This document shows positions 1-8,909 of a stretch of 25,815 bases of DNA, in pieces; within the stretch, counting starts at the first letter, position 1, and every line of letters starts with the position of its first letter. Below the pieces are notes generated by a model. The model had not been told where the DNA came from. It ran no database searches and saw only the letters and a list, made by a program, of their open reading frames with translations. Source of the DNA: Anaerolineae bacterium (GTDB taxonomy: Bacteria; Chloroflexota; Anaerolineae; Aggregatilineales; Aggregatilineaceae); contig JADLHR010000235.1 in NCBI GenBank assembly GCA_020848665.1, positions 1 to 25,815 of the forward strand, in the 5' to 3' direction. The position numbers were made by a program, and so were the translations under genes.

Positions 1-89
1 AAAATGAGGGTACGCTCGCCTCGCTTGTGACTCTCGACAAGCCGCTAGTCGCTTCAGCGCAGCAGATGGCAGCCCAAAACGCGGCTGCC

Positions 90-95
90 GGAGGT
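90..95 (+). promoter_or_regulatory. Ribosome binding site of the SPFH gene
   Basis: GGAGGT lies 7 nt before the ATG at 103. This is a near-consensus Shine-Dalgarno sequence and fixes the start of the SPFH-domain protein. Confidence 0.75.
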
Positions 96-102
96 ATCAA
101 GT

Positions 103-1086
103 ATGGACGTTTTCCCAGGTGTTGTGATCGGCCTCGTGCTGGTGGGCGGTCTGCTGGCGGCGCTGTTTGAGCTGCGTGTCCGGCAGCCAGATGTTGTCGT
201 GCTGCGCGAGGTGGATGGCGGGATTGGTCTTCGCCAGGGGCTGCTCTATCCGCGCCACTTCAGCCTGCCGCTCAAGCGCACGACCTACCCGCTCCAGGTG
301 ACAATTGACGCCGCCGCCATTGGGAATCTGGGCGTGCGCATCAAGTTGATTGGTTCGGCGGCGCTCTCTGTCGAGCATATCCAGTCGCTGGTCCGGATCG
401 GTGGCTGGGATACGGGCGCTGTAGCGCGAGCGGTCGACCAGGTCAGGATTTTTCTGGAAGGGCTGACCAGGGAGTACACCGAGCGATCGGAAATTCACGC
501 CATCTCCTCGCCCGCGATCCTGGACCACCTCAACGCGCAGTTGGGCCTGATCGAGGAGAAATTTGGCGTGGAACTGATCGCGCTGGCCGTCCAGTCCCTT
601 GAGCCAGCGGACCCGAAAGTCGCGGATGCCCTGTCCCAGCAGGAAGAAGCGCGGCTGTTGGAGCAGACCGAGCAGTTGAACCATCAGGCGCGGGTGGCGG
701 CGGCCAAAGCGAAGCTCAGAGCCGATGAGGAGATCGCGGAGATGGAGCACGCGCTTGAGTTGAAGAAGGCCGAGCTGAAGCGGACTCTGTTTGAGAGCGA
801 CGCCGAGCTGGCTCACCGCCGCATCGAAGATGAGCTGGAGCGCAGCCGCCTGCGCCTCGCGTTTGAAAAAGAGGAGCTGGACGTGCTCCGCCGCAGCCCG
901 GAGCTTTTGCTGTTGACTCCCCAGGCCGCGCGCCTGGCCGAAGCGAGTCAGAGCCTGAAGAATGCCCGGACCGTGATCTCGTGGACGCCACAGGAGCTTG
1001 CCAACGACTCTCCGCTGTTCACAATGCTGCGCAACCTGCTTCAGAACGGGCTGCAAGCCAGGGACGATAGCAGCGACGAGCGATAA
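103..1086 (+). CDS. SPFH/band-7 domain membrane-anchored coiled-coil protein
   Basis: The 327-residue product has one N-terminal hydrophobic segment (about residues 5-22, rich in Val, Leu and Gly). A beta-rich stretch of about residues 25-170 resembles SPFH/band-7/stomatin proteins: a processed N-terminal strand region, then a segment containing EEKFGVELIALAVQSLEPAD, which resembles the usual end of the SPFH fold. Residues of about 176-275 are almost entirely Ala/Glu/Leu/Lys/Arg heptads and should form a long coiled coil. SPFH proteins generally oligomerise into membrane scaffolds, and many partner with proteases or large cytosolic enzymes. The gene ends 8 bp before the giant aminotransferase/PEPC-like gene, so the two are very likely cotranscribed and may act together. 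The start is supported by a strong RBS. The family call is by fold pattern. The specific function is unknown. Confidence 0.75.
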   Translation: MDVFPGVVIGLVLVGGLLAALFELRVRQPDVVVLREVDGGIGLRQGLLYPRHFSLPLKRTTYPLQVTIDAAAIGNLGVRIKLIGSAALSVEHIQSLVRIGGWDTGAVARAVDQVRIFLEGLTREYTERSEIHAISSPAILDHLNAQLGLIEEKFGVELIALAVQSLEPADPKVADALSQQEEARLLEQTEQLNHQARVAAAKAKLRADEEIAEMEHALELKKAELKRTLFESDAELAHRRIEDELERSRLRLAFEKEELDVLRRSPELLLLTPQAARLAEASQSLKNARTVISWTPQELANDSPLFTMLRNLLQNGLQARDDSSDER

Positions 1087-1094
1087 GCCACGCC

Positions 1095-4000
1095 ATGCCC
1101 TACGCGCCTGATCCTGTACGCCTGTTCCGCCTGAAACCGATCCGGGTCGCCCGCGTGTCCGAAGTCAGCGAGGCGACAGCGGCGGCGTCCGTTCCGCCTG
1201 AAGAACGGATCAACTTCCACATCGGCAACCCGCTGCAGGATGCGCGCCTGTCGTCGGCCTTTCTGCGCACGGCGCTCGGTCTGGATATCGGTCGGGATGA
1301 CTTGTGCGACGCCGACCCAGCGGCGCTCCTCGGCTACCTGGGGTGGGGCGCCGCCGACCGTCCGAAGCTCGATTTTCTGATCCGCACCATCCAGAAAAGC
1401 GCGCCGTACATGCCGCGTGGCGGGTACTCGTCCAAGGCGCCGCACGCGCTTTATCAGGCGTTCCGCGCGTGGCTGGAGGATCAGCAGGAGGCGCTGCGCT
1501 ATGATTCCGGCGAGCAATCTGGCCGCCGCGAGATTATTCTCGCTTCGGGCGGGGTTCACGAGACGCTACGCGTCATCCTGTTCACGCTGTCGTCCTATCT
1601 GGAAACGCTGCCTGCCCGTATCCTGTGTTACGGCCTGGACCTGCCGCCATCTCTGGGGGCGATGCCTGGCCTGCTGGTCGAGCGCCTGGACGCGAACGAG
1701 CAGCGCGCCTGCGAGCAGGTAGACCGCTGCCTGTCGGAACAGCCCCAAACGCCGACCTTCCTGATTCTCGGCAGCGTGCCGGGCGAGGTGACGCGCCGCC
1801 GGCTGCGCGCGCTGAGCCTCGATCGCCCGCTGTTCTTCATCGAGGCGAACGACGCGCCGAACCATCTGTCCCTCGCGCGCGAGGCGAAGCTTGTCCAGCG
1901 CGTCATCCGGCTGCTGTCTCCGGCGATCTTCGCGCCACGCCTGGGCCGTCTCTCGACTATGCTTATCGCCGGGAACGCCGACTATCTGAGCGCCATCGAG
2001 AACGTGCATTTCAGCTTGAAGGGTACGCCTTCCGCGTCGGAAATTGAACTGCTGTCCTTTTTGCTGGAACAGCCAGGAGCCAGTGCCCCACAGCATATTT
2101 CCTCGATCATGCCCCAGGCCGCGCCGGGCTTCGAGGGGTTGGCGCTCGGCGGCGCGACCGAAACCGCGCTGTCTCATCTGGCAGAGCAGGCCAGCCACCA
2201 CCTGGACGCGCTGCTCGACGCGCACGCCCGGCTGCTGGATCGCTCGCTGACTATGCTGGACGAGAAAGCGACCGCTTTCTCCGGGCGTGTACACGCCGCC
2301 TGGAAGGGCCGCCTGTTCGACGAATTCGCCGCGGTCGAGGTGCGCGACCTGCTCGACCTGCTGATCGAGAATATCGACCGCCCGGAAATGACTCAGGCGC
2401 TGGAGCGCAGCTTTCTGAGCGCGTTCGCCCGGCACCAGCCGCAGTACGAGCCGGACGCCTGCCTCGTCACCAGCGGCTCGTCGCGCACGGCGCTGAGTAT
2501 TCTGGGCTTCCACTGTGGGATTGCCGAGGTCGTGATTCCTGATCTGAGCTGGTCGTATGAGCAGTGCTTCCCCTTTGTTCACGCGGTGCCGCTGAGCGAG
2601 TCCTTTGAGCTGGACGCTGACGCCATGATCGGCGCGATAGACGAACTCTGCCAGCGCGACCCGGCGTGGCGCGAGCGCGGCGCGGTGGCGCTGAATAATC
2701 CGCACAACGCTACCGGGCGCGTGTTCAGCGAGGAAGCGGTGCGGAAGCTGCTTGTTCACTGTCTGGAGCGCGGTATTTATGTCATCGACGACTTGGCGTA
2801 CCAGAACGTCGCGCCGGTGAACGCGCTACCGGAGATCAAGACCGTGCGCCAGATGGTCTCGGAGCTGGTGCGGCTGGGGGTCGTTGACGAGCGCCGCGCG
2901 GATCGTGTGATCACCGTGCACTCGATGTCCAAGACCGACTGTCTGGCGGGCGCGCGGCTGGCGGTCGTGGAAATCCGCGACCGGGCGCTGCGGCAGCGTT
3001 TTGAGGCGGTTAACGCTCAGATTCAACCTAACCTCGCCGCTCTTCTGATCTGCTACCTGTTTTATCGTGGTCCTTCTCAGGCAGTGCGGACGTATTGGCA
3101 CCTGCGCAACGCCATCTACGCCGACCGGACGAGCGCGCTGCTGACCGCTGCCGCGAATCTGCCGCCCGAACGCAATCCCTTCCGGCTGACGATTATCCCG
3201 CCGACTGGCAGCATGTACCCGCTGCTGCATGTCGAGCTGCTGCCGCCTGGCCTGTCGCTCGACTGGCTGGCATCGTCGCTGGCACGGCGTGGGATCGGCC
3301 TGCTGCCGCTGGCGACCTTCGCGCGCACGGAAAAGGGCTTTGAAACCGGCCGGACCACTTTCCGCCTGACGCTTGGCGGCGCGGACCCGGCCGAGACGCT
3401 GCTCGTGAAAACGCGCCGTCTGCTGATCGACCTGAACCGCCTGATTGCCGAAGAAGACGCGCGCTACAACCGCCGGGAGCTGACTTTCCACGCGCAACCC
3501 AGCGGCGGCAGCCGGTCGGCGGAGCTTGCCCGCTCGATGGAAGCCGTCGCCGAGCGCATCCTGGAATACTGCGCGGACAGCCGATCCGCCCGCCGCCTGA
3601 TGGCCCTGCCGCTGCTGGACGAGGCGCAGGTCCGGCGCGATTTTCTGCGGCGCTACGGTCCGGAGCGGCTGGACGTGTTCCGCACCCGGCTGCTGGATCG
3701 GGCGCTGATCAGCGACGATCTGGCGCGCCAGGCGCTGGGCGACGGCGGCAGCCGTCTGGCCGAGCGCCTGCAACAGGAGTTCATGAAGGATTCCCTGCTG
3801 CGCCGTCAGGAACTGTTCCGGCTGCGCTCGTATGACCGGACGGTGCATCCGACGCAGATGTACTCGCTTCAGGCCGAGATGGCGCTGGATACGATTCTGG
3901 CTGCTTTGATCGCGGGCCAGCCGGTCGAGCCGCCGCTGATCGAGCGCGCCGCGCAGGCGTTGTTGCAAGAATACCTGGGGCTGAACGTCAGCATCACCTC

Positions 4001-6710
4001 GGAGCAGGAAGCGGACGAGATTCTGCTGGACCTTGCCGCGCTGGGGGCGGGTGAGCAGCACGCCGCGCTGTTCACCGACACCAGCCTGGCGCCGTTCCTG
4101 TCTTTCTGGAGCGACTGGGACGGCAGCAATCGGCCGTCCGGCCAGGGGCACCGCCTGGCCGCCGCGGTGGTGATGGAGAATGTGCGGCGGATGGCGCACA
4201 TTCTGACGCTGCTGCGACAGGTCGATCCTGACATCCCGATCAGCCGCGATCTGCTGTCCGAGCTTAACCGGCTCGATCAGCGCAACCGGCGCTTCACCGG
4301 CCTGCTGAACGAGATCACGCTGCTCACGCAGCAGCTTGAGGGGCGCTACCGGGGGATACTGCCGTTCTCTCTCAACGCGACCCCGCTGCAACGACTGGCG
4401 ACTCGCTGGCACATGCGGCGCGATCCGGCGCAAGTGCTGTGGCAGCACAATGACCGCTACGAGCAGAAGATGCTTGAGCTTCGCCAGGAGCGGCGCCGGA
4501 TGCTGGAGTACTACTTCGGCCTGAACAAGCAGCTTCGCAAGCAGTTACACGCGCTTATTCCGGCCATCCAGCAGCATCTCGGCTCCGAGCGCCTGCTGCG
4601 AGAAGTGACCGGTTACCAGGATATCTTGCAGCGCGTGGTCATCACACCGCGTATTCAGCAGTCTTTGATTACGGCGCGCGACCAGTTTGCGATCGACACG
4701 ACTGTCTACAATATGCACGAGATCAACACGGTCGCGGGCGAGTTCGGCAACCCCGGCATGACGCTCGCTGTGCAGATCAGCCTGTCCACCCGGCCGGACG
4801 CGCTGATCTCCCTCGACCGCAAGATGCGCACCCAGTTGGAGCAGGCGCGGCGCGAGCATCCCGCTTCTGATCTGCCCGCCATCTGGCTGATCCCGCTGTT
4901 CGAAAACATCGAGTCGGTCCGCAACGTGCGCGGCTACCTGGATCAGGTGTGGGATTACGCCACGCAAAGCCGGCACACGGTCCAGTCTCCCCAAAGCCGT
5001 TTCAGCGAGATCATCGCCGAGGTGTTTGTCGCCGGTTCTGATCTGAGCCAGCAGGTTAGCCAGGCGGCGGCGGCGTACCTGTATCAGAAGGCGAAGTACG
5101 ATCTCCAGTCATGGCTGGTAGAGCATGGCGCCGCGCAGGCGGTGCGCGTCAAGCTGGGCAGCGGTGAGCCAATGCAGCGCCAGGGAGGCTACTATTCGCG
5201 TGTGGCCGGGGTTCATGCCTTCCAGAACTCCGCTGCCAACAAGCAGCGCTACGCAGAGCACCTGCTGGCCGCTGCGCGCAAGAGCACAGCTTATGCAGTC
5301 ACCCCACTGCAAGGCGTTTTCCTTGGCGGTGACCTGCGGACGTTCCAGAGTAACCTCTCGGAACAACTGCGCACCCTGCCAGCGCGTGAACTCGTTAGCC
5401 TGCTGTACCACGTGCGGGAAGCGCAGCGGCAGCATCGCGACGACCTGATTCGCGCCGCCGAAACGGCGGTCGAGAGCCGCCTCACTGCGCAGAATCGCGG
5501 CTTGCAGGAGCTTGAGCGCCTGACCATTGGCACCAACGATGCGCTGTACGAGCAGTTTCTGGAGGAGCTGACCGACAGCTTCCGGCATATCCTCTATGGC
5601 CGGGAAGAAGACGTGGTTGGCATCCACATCATCTCCTATTTCATCGGCAGGTCGATTCCCCAGCTGCGCGACCGGCCGACCAGCCGCCGGACGCTGGGAA
5701 CCGGGCCGGAGCGCGGGCAGCGCATCCTCGCCAACATCGCCGAGATCATCCCGCTGGCGAAGCAGGGCAGCCTGCTGCGCGCGATCTCGCATAACCAGGC
5801 GCAGACGGCGGTGCTGGGCGCTAACCAGGTGACGACCGGGCTGTTTCGCGCGCTGGAACGCTTCGCGCAGAAAGCCTTTGTCGAAGCGGAGCGGGAGCGT
5901 ATGATCGCCGAGCGCCTGCTGCCGCACCTGCCGGTCTACGAAATTCTGCACTCTCTGCGACTCTATCAGGATCGCTCCGGCGAGTTTCTGCGGAGCGTCG
6001 AGACCGCGTTTCCTGCCGGGAACTCCGCTTTTGTGGCGCTGCGCGAAGACAATGACGCCATGCAGCGTTATCTGCCCCTGTTTCAGCAGGAGCTTCTGCG
6101 CTGTCACGGCGTGACGGTCAGCGAGTTTTTTGCCGATGGCGTTTTTATTCCGGACCTTCTGCCGGCGCTGCGCCCTGATCTCGCCGTGCTGCTGCAACAG
6201 AACCTGTTTAACACCGATCCCGATGCGATGCTGGAACACGTCTCAGGCCGTATCGCGGACGGCTGGCGCGCAGAAGTCACGCGGCTGCTTCGCGTCCCGG
6301 AGCAGATTCACGGCTGGCGCTCGGTCATCTGGGAAGTGATCGGAGACTCGATCTACCAGCGTGTGCAGAGCTTCGCAGAGCTTGCCACCGCGCTGTATTC
6401 CTTCGCGGCGACACGCTCGTTCAGCACGACGCCGCCAGGAACGCGCGGCGCGAAGCTGTCGCCGGTGCTGGCGGGCTTTTTCCGAACCGCCCGCGCCGAC
6501 GACGAGATGCGTGATTTTCTGATCGGCGCGGTCGAATATCTGAGGTCTTTCACCGAGGGCAACCTGGAGATGCCGGTCAGCATTATCAGGGCGATGCACG
6601 GGGTGGAGCGCATCGCCCTGATCGAAGAAAGCGCGCTGCCGCCCGAGAAGCTGCATCTGTTCCGCCACTGCGTGCTGGAGATCGCGCGGCTGGCAGGCGA
6701 GAACGGGTGA
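1095..6710 (+). CDS. Giant fusion: tandem aminotransferase-like domains plus PEPC-like module
   Basis: A 1871-residue cytosolic protein with no signal peptide or membrane segment. Residues of about 30-330 look like a degenerate fold-type-I aminotransferase: an INFHIGNP start, a GGVHET turn at 152-157, and the usual lysine region near 274-276 reading LLSPA with no lysine between 265 and 309. Residues of about 370-800 are a second domain with the full PLP set: NNPHNATG (534-541), D566 and Y569, SMSK with K613, R621, and R757 in TFRLTLGG. Residues of about 800-1871 are helical and carry PEPC-like signatures in order: VHPTQ (H918), DWDGSN (1007-1012), a IPLFEN stretch (E1270), GSD (D1316), a GSGE...QRQGG stretch (R1362) and RPTSRR (1527-1532). 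Expected PEP-binding positions are altered (Q1227, Q1319, S1356). A coupled oxaloacetate-to-aspartate activity is conceivable, but the altered residues argue for a changed role. The ATG start has no strong SD and probably relies on coupling to the SPFH gene. The second domain call is firm; the PEPC call is moderate. Confidence 0.72.
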   Translation: MPYAPDPVRLFRLKPIRVARVSEVSEATAAASVPPEERINFHIGNPLQDARLSSAFLRTALGLDIGRDDLCDADPAALLGYLGWGAADRPKLDFLIRTIQKSAPYMPRGGYSSKAPHALYQAFRAWLEDQQEALRYDSGEQSGRREIILASGGVHETLRVILFTLSSYLETLPARILCYGLDLPPSLGAMPGLLVERLDANEQRACEQVDRCLSEQPQTPTFLILGSVPGEVTRRRLRALSLDRPLFFIEANDAPNHLSLAREAKLVQRVIRLLSPAIFAPRLGRLSTMLIAGNADYLSAIENVHFSLKGTPSASEIELLSFLLEQPGASAPQHISSIMPQAAPGFEGLALGGATETALSHLAEQASHHLDALLDAHARLLDRSLTMLDEKATAFSGRVHAAWKGRLFDEFAAVEVRDLLDLLIENIDRPEMTQALERSFLSAFARHQPQYEPDACLVTSGSSRTALSILGFHCGIAEVVIPDLSWSYEQCFPFVHAVPLSESFELDADAMIGAIDELCQRDPAWRERGAVALNNPHNATGRVFSEEAVRKLLVHCLERGIYVIDDLAYQNVAPVNALPEIKTVRQMVSELVRLGVVDERRADRVITVHSMSKTDCLAGARLAVVEIRDRALRQRFEAVNAQIQPNLAALLICYLFYRGPSQAVRTYWHLRNAIYADRTSALLTAAANLPPERNPFRLTIIPPTGSMYPLLHVELLPPGLSLDWLASSLARRGIGLLPLATFARTEKGFETGRTTFRLTLGGADPAETLLVKTRRLLIDLNRLIAEEDARYNRRELTFHAQPSGGSRSAELARSMEAVAERILEYCADSRSARRLMALPLLDEAQVRRDFLRRYGPERLDVFRTRLLDRALISDDLARQALGDGGSRLAERLQQEFMKDSLLRRQELFRLRSYDRTVHPTQMYSLQAEMALDTILAALIAGQPVEPPLIERAAQALLQEYLGLNVSITSEQEADEILLDLAALGAGEQHAALFTDTSLAPFLSFWSDWDGSNRPSGQGHRLAAAVVMENVRRMAHILTLLRQVDPDIPISRDLLSELNRLDQRNRRFTGLLNEITLLTQQLEGRYRGILPFSLNATPLQRLATRWHMRRDPAQVLWQHNDRYEQKMLELRQERRRMLEYYFGLNKQLRKQLHALIPAIQQHLGSERLLREVTGYQDILQRVVITPRIQQSLITARDQFAIDTTVYNMHEINTVAGEFGNPGMTLAVQISLSTRPDALISLDRKMRTQLEQARREHPASDLPAIWLIPLFENIESVRNVRGYLDQVWDYATQSRHTVQSPQSRFSEIIAEVFVAGSDLSQQVSQAAAAYLYQKAKYDLQSWLVEHGAAQAVRVKLGSGEPMQRQGGYYSRVAGVHAFQNSAANKQRYAEHLLAAARKSTAYAVTPLQGVFLGGDLRTFQSNLSEQLRTLPARELVSLLYHVREAQRQHRDDLIRAAETAVESRLTAQNRGLQELERLTIGTNDALYEQFLEELTDSFRHILYGREEDVVGIHIISYFIGRSIPQLRDRPTSRRTLGTGPERGQRILANIAEIIPLAKQGSLLRAISHNQAQTAVLGANQVTTGLFRALERFAQKAFVEAERERMIAERLLPHLPVYEILHSLRLYQDRSGEFLRSVETAFPAGNSAFVALREDNDAMQRYLPLFQQELLRCHGVTVSEFFADGVFIPDLLPALRPDLAVLLQQNLFNTDPDAMLEHVSGRIADGWRAEVTRLLRVPEQIHGWRSVIWEVIGDSIYQRVQSFAELATALYSFAATRSFSTTPPGTRGAKLSPVLAGFFRTARADDEMRDFLIGAVEYLRSFTEGNLEMPVSIIRAMHGVERIALIEESALPPEKLHLFRHCVLEIARLAGENG

Positions 6711-6719
6711 GTCAACACG

Positions 6720-6745
6720 AAAGGCAATCCACGTGGATCGCCTTT
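6720..6745. terminator. Bidirectional hairpin terminator between converging genes
   Basis: An 11-bp inverted repeat (arms 6720-6730 and 6735-6745, one A/C mismatch, loop ACGT) is followed on the plus strand by CTTTG. It sits 9 bp after the giant gene's stop and 52 bp beyond the end of the converging nar operon. It is plausibly used from both sides. The T tract is short in both directions, so efficiency is uncertain. Confidence 0.6.
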
Positions 6746-6797
6746 CTTTGTCGCACTCGCAAGCCCCCCCTGCGAAATGGCCGTTGACCGGCGCCGT

Positions 6798-7313
6798 TTA
6801 CATGTAGCGCGCCGCAGCCATCCCCGCGACCGCGACAACCGTCAGGACGACGCTTATGTTTTCGATCTGCCCCAGGCGGGATTGCAGCGCGCCCAGGCGC
6901 GCTAACTGATCTGCTGAGGGTGGCCCACCGCCGCGCTCGATCTCCGCGCCCAGGCCCGACAGTTGCCCGGTTGTCGGGCCAATTACTATGCCGCCGATCA
7001 GGAATTCGGCGATCCCCGCCAGGCTGCCGATCGTCAGCACGACGCCTCCGGTGGACGACATCCAGTCGCTGTTGAAGTGATCCGATACCCGGTAGTAGAG
7101 CAGCAGACCGGCGAGCGTGGTCAGCAGCGACGACACCATCATCATGTGGGAGACGTGCGAGTGCCGCGCAAGACCTCGCATGAACGCCTGGCCGTCCCGG
7201 CCGAGCGCGTGCACCGTTGGGTTAAGCACAAAGGCCATGAACCAGGCCGCACCTACCCAGACGATGCCCGCAAAGATGTGCACGAGACGCAAGAACACCA
7301 TGTATTCGTCCAT
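6798..7313 (-). CDS. Small CopD/DUF2269-like integral membrane protein
   Basis: The 171-residue product has about four membrane segments (near residues 5-30, 53-75, 85-110 and 148-170). The opening LRLVHIFAGIVWVGAAWF resembles the first helix of CopD/DUF2269-type proteins, in which a histidine in helix 1 is typical. Further histidines lie in the RHSHVSH stretch before helix 2, so haem or copper binding is possible but not shown. It is the last gene of the nar transcription unit: it begins 18 bp after the monohaem cytochrome stop, with AAGGAG 8 nt upstream of its ATG. The context suggests a role in electron transfer or cofactor supply for nitrate respiration. This is inference; the exact family is uncertain. 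Confidence 0.65.
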   Translation of the reverse strand: MDEYMVFLRLVHIFAGIVWVGAAWFMAFVLNPTVHALGRDGQAFMRGLARHSHVSHMMMVSSLLTTLAGLLLYYRVSDHFNSDWMSSTGGVVLTIGSLAGIAEFLIGGIVIGPTTGQLSGLGAEIERGGGPPSADQLARLGALQSRLGQIENISVVLTVVAVAGMAAARYM

Positions 7314-7331
7314 CCGTTTCTCTCCTTGTGG

Positions 7332-7739
7332 CTATTGGGACAGCAGATAGGCGATGAGATCGGCGATATTCTGCCGCGTGAGAGTGTCTTCATAGCTGTC
7401 CGGCATCGTGTTTGAATAACCGCGCACGATGTGCTTCGAGGGCCGCAGAATCGCCTCGAAGGTGTATTCCTCGGCATTCTGCCCGCCAACTTCGCGCGCC
7501 GCACGCTCTCCATAGCCCGCCAGGGACGGCCCGACGCCGCGCTCCCCGTCGAGCGAGTGGCAGTGCGCGCACGGCGCGCCGCCCGGCGGCTCGGCAAACA
7601 GTTCAGCGCCGCGTGCGGGGTCGCCGGGCGGAAGATCGCTCACCGAAAAATCCAGCCCGTTTTGGGCGCACCCAGTCAGCAGCCCCGCCAGCAGCAGCGC
7701 GGACAAACTAATGCGTGAGAGAAGGGGGAAGGCTCGCAT
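7332..7739 (-). CDS. Monohaem c-type cytochrome lipoprotein
   Basis: The 135-residue exported protein has an N-terminal signal with a lipobox (LTGC, Cys24 the predicted lipidated residue). A single haem c site CAHCH lies at 57-61. The downstream GVGPSL motif (68-73) is typical of small class I cytochromes c, and Met112 in NTMP is the likely sixth haem ligand. It would sit on the outer face of the cytoplasmic membrane and carry electrons. It is cotranscribed with narGHJI (20 bp after the TDT gene, 18 bp before the CopD-like gene), which suggests it donates to or accepts from the nitrate-reducing chain. No clear SD precedes the ATG. The cytochrome call is secure. The physiological partner is inferred. 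Confidence 0.9.
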   Translation of the reverse strand: MRAFPLLSRISLSALLLAGLLTGCAQNGLDFSVSDLPPGDPARGAELFAEPPGGAPCAHCHSLDGERGVGPSLAGYGERAAREVGGQNAEEYTFEAILRPSKHIVRGYSNTMPDSYEDTLTRQNIADLIAYLLSQ

Positions 7740-7759
7740 GGTGCATTGCAGACCCCATT

Positions 7760-8842
7760 TTATTTGCGGGCTTTTAGCGTCTCACCTGAATCTGGCGTTG
7801 GGCGCAAACGCGGCTGGGCGAGCGTTGTGATCAGACGGTATAGCCAGCCGGTGAACGTCGCCAGCCACGCTGCCAGGGCGACGTAGACGAAATAACGTGG
7901 GATGTCTTCCAGAAACGTGAGGCCGGTCGCGCGGGAAAGCTGAAACGTGCTGGTGGTGTACATCCCCAGCGGAAAGACCATGCTCCAGTACAACGGATGA
8001 TAGGCGAGCGAATAGCGCCGGTAGACGTGCCGCCAAATCCCCATGATGACCAGCAGGGGAATCCACCACGTCCCGATTGCCCAGTAGAACAGGGTGAACC
8101 CTTTGAGGAACGGCACCAGCTCAGGCAGAAAGGCCGAGCGCTCGGCGTTGAGAATCAGCGTGGCCCCGGCCAGCGTCGTGATTGCGACCGCTCCCATGTT
8201 GATCCAGTACGGCGGCGTCAGCTCGTCTGCCCGCAGCGCGAAGAACAGAAAGCGGTAAAAGATCAGCGAGATGATCCAGATATAGAACATGCAGCCGATC
8301 AGGTAGGTCGCCAGCGCGAAGAACAGCGTCTTTTCCGGCAGAGGGCCGAAGTCCGGCGCGACCAGCGTGCTGAGGATCGAGACCGACTGCGTGGCGACGA
8401 CGGCGACCAGCCACGCGCCGTGTATGCCGTGCGCCAGATCAGGCTTGTCCGTGCGCAGGGTGGCGGCGCCAATCACGGCGTAGATCAAGACCAGCCAGGT
8501 CACGAGGCACACCACCCACAAGGCCTGCGCCGTGCTGCGATCGCCAGCCACGATCACGAACTGGCTGCCGAGGACGCCAGTCGCGGCCACGACAGTAAAA
8601 AAGCCCGGTCCCCGGATGTGGTTTGTCAGGTCAGCGAGCAGCAGCGATCCGTACCACGCGCCGCGCGCCAGCGTCAGCAGCCACAGGCCGATGTACGCGA
8701 TCACGTTGAAGCGGAACATCCACCAGGCGATGGCGCGCATTTCCATCAGGTAGGCGGCGATCGAAACAATGCCGGTCGCCATGACCAGCGCAAAATAGCC
8801 GGGGAACAGGTGCTTGACTCCGTTGCGAATCGCTTCCCCCAT
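7760..8842 (-). CDS. TDT-family (TehA/SLAC1-like) anion channel or transporter
   Basis: The 360-residue product is almost entirely hydrophobic, with about ten membrane helices. It opens with the [17 protein letters not shown] signature typical of the tellurite-resistance/dicarboxylate transporter (TDT) family, which includes bacterial TehA, fungal Mae1 and Ssu1 and the plant anion channel SLAC1. I place the start at the ATG at 8842, because AGGAG lies 10 nt upstream of it; a GTG nine codons earlier is possible but would read through that RBS. It lies 67 bp after narI. Operons of this kind often carry NarK here, so nitrate/nitrite passage is an attractive role, and SLAC1 proteins are known to conduct nitrate. 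Malate, sulfite or another anion remain alternatives. Confidence 0.82.
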   Translation of the reverse strand: MGEAIRNGVKHLFPGYFALVMATGIVSIAAYLMEMRAIAWWMFRFNVIAYIGLWLLTLARGAWYGSLLLADLTNHIRGPGFFTVVAATGVLGSQFVIVAGDRSTAQALWVVCLVTWLVLIYAVIGAATLRTDKPDLAHGIHGAWLVAVVATQSVSILSTLVAPDFGPLPEKTLFFALATYLIGCMFYIWIISLIFYRFLFFALRADELTPPYWINMGAVAITTLAGATLILNAERSAFLPELVPFLKGFTLFYWAIGTWWIPLLVIMGIWRHVYRRYSLAYHPLYWSMVFPLGMYTTSTFQLSRATGLTFLEDIPRYFVYVALAAWLATFTGWLYRLITTLAQPRLRPTPDSGETLKARK

Positions 8843-8852
8843 GATCGGACTG

Positions 8853-8857
8853 CTCCT
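8853..8857 (-). promoter_or_regulatory. RBS deciding the TDT gene start
   Basis: AGGAG on the minus strand, 10 nt before the ATG at 8842. It favours this ATG over the upstream in-frame GTG at 8867-8869. Confidence 0.6.
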
Positions 8858-8909
8858 GCCGCCCGCCACGCGGTCTCAGAGATTGGCGGATGGTTCCCGC
8901 TGTACCGGC

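Noticed and set aside
3..170. Possible tail of an upstream gene (frame open from base 3 to a TGA at 168-170)
   Set aside because: It would overlap the SPFH gene by 68 bp, and its last third looks like an out-of-frame read. Too short to identify, so not called.
2826..4448. Long open frame (540 codons) antisense to the giant gene
   Set aside because: It mirrors a GC-rich, third-position-biased gene whose own frame has clear catalytic motifs. The antisense product is Arg/Gln-rich with no recognisable domain.
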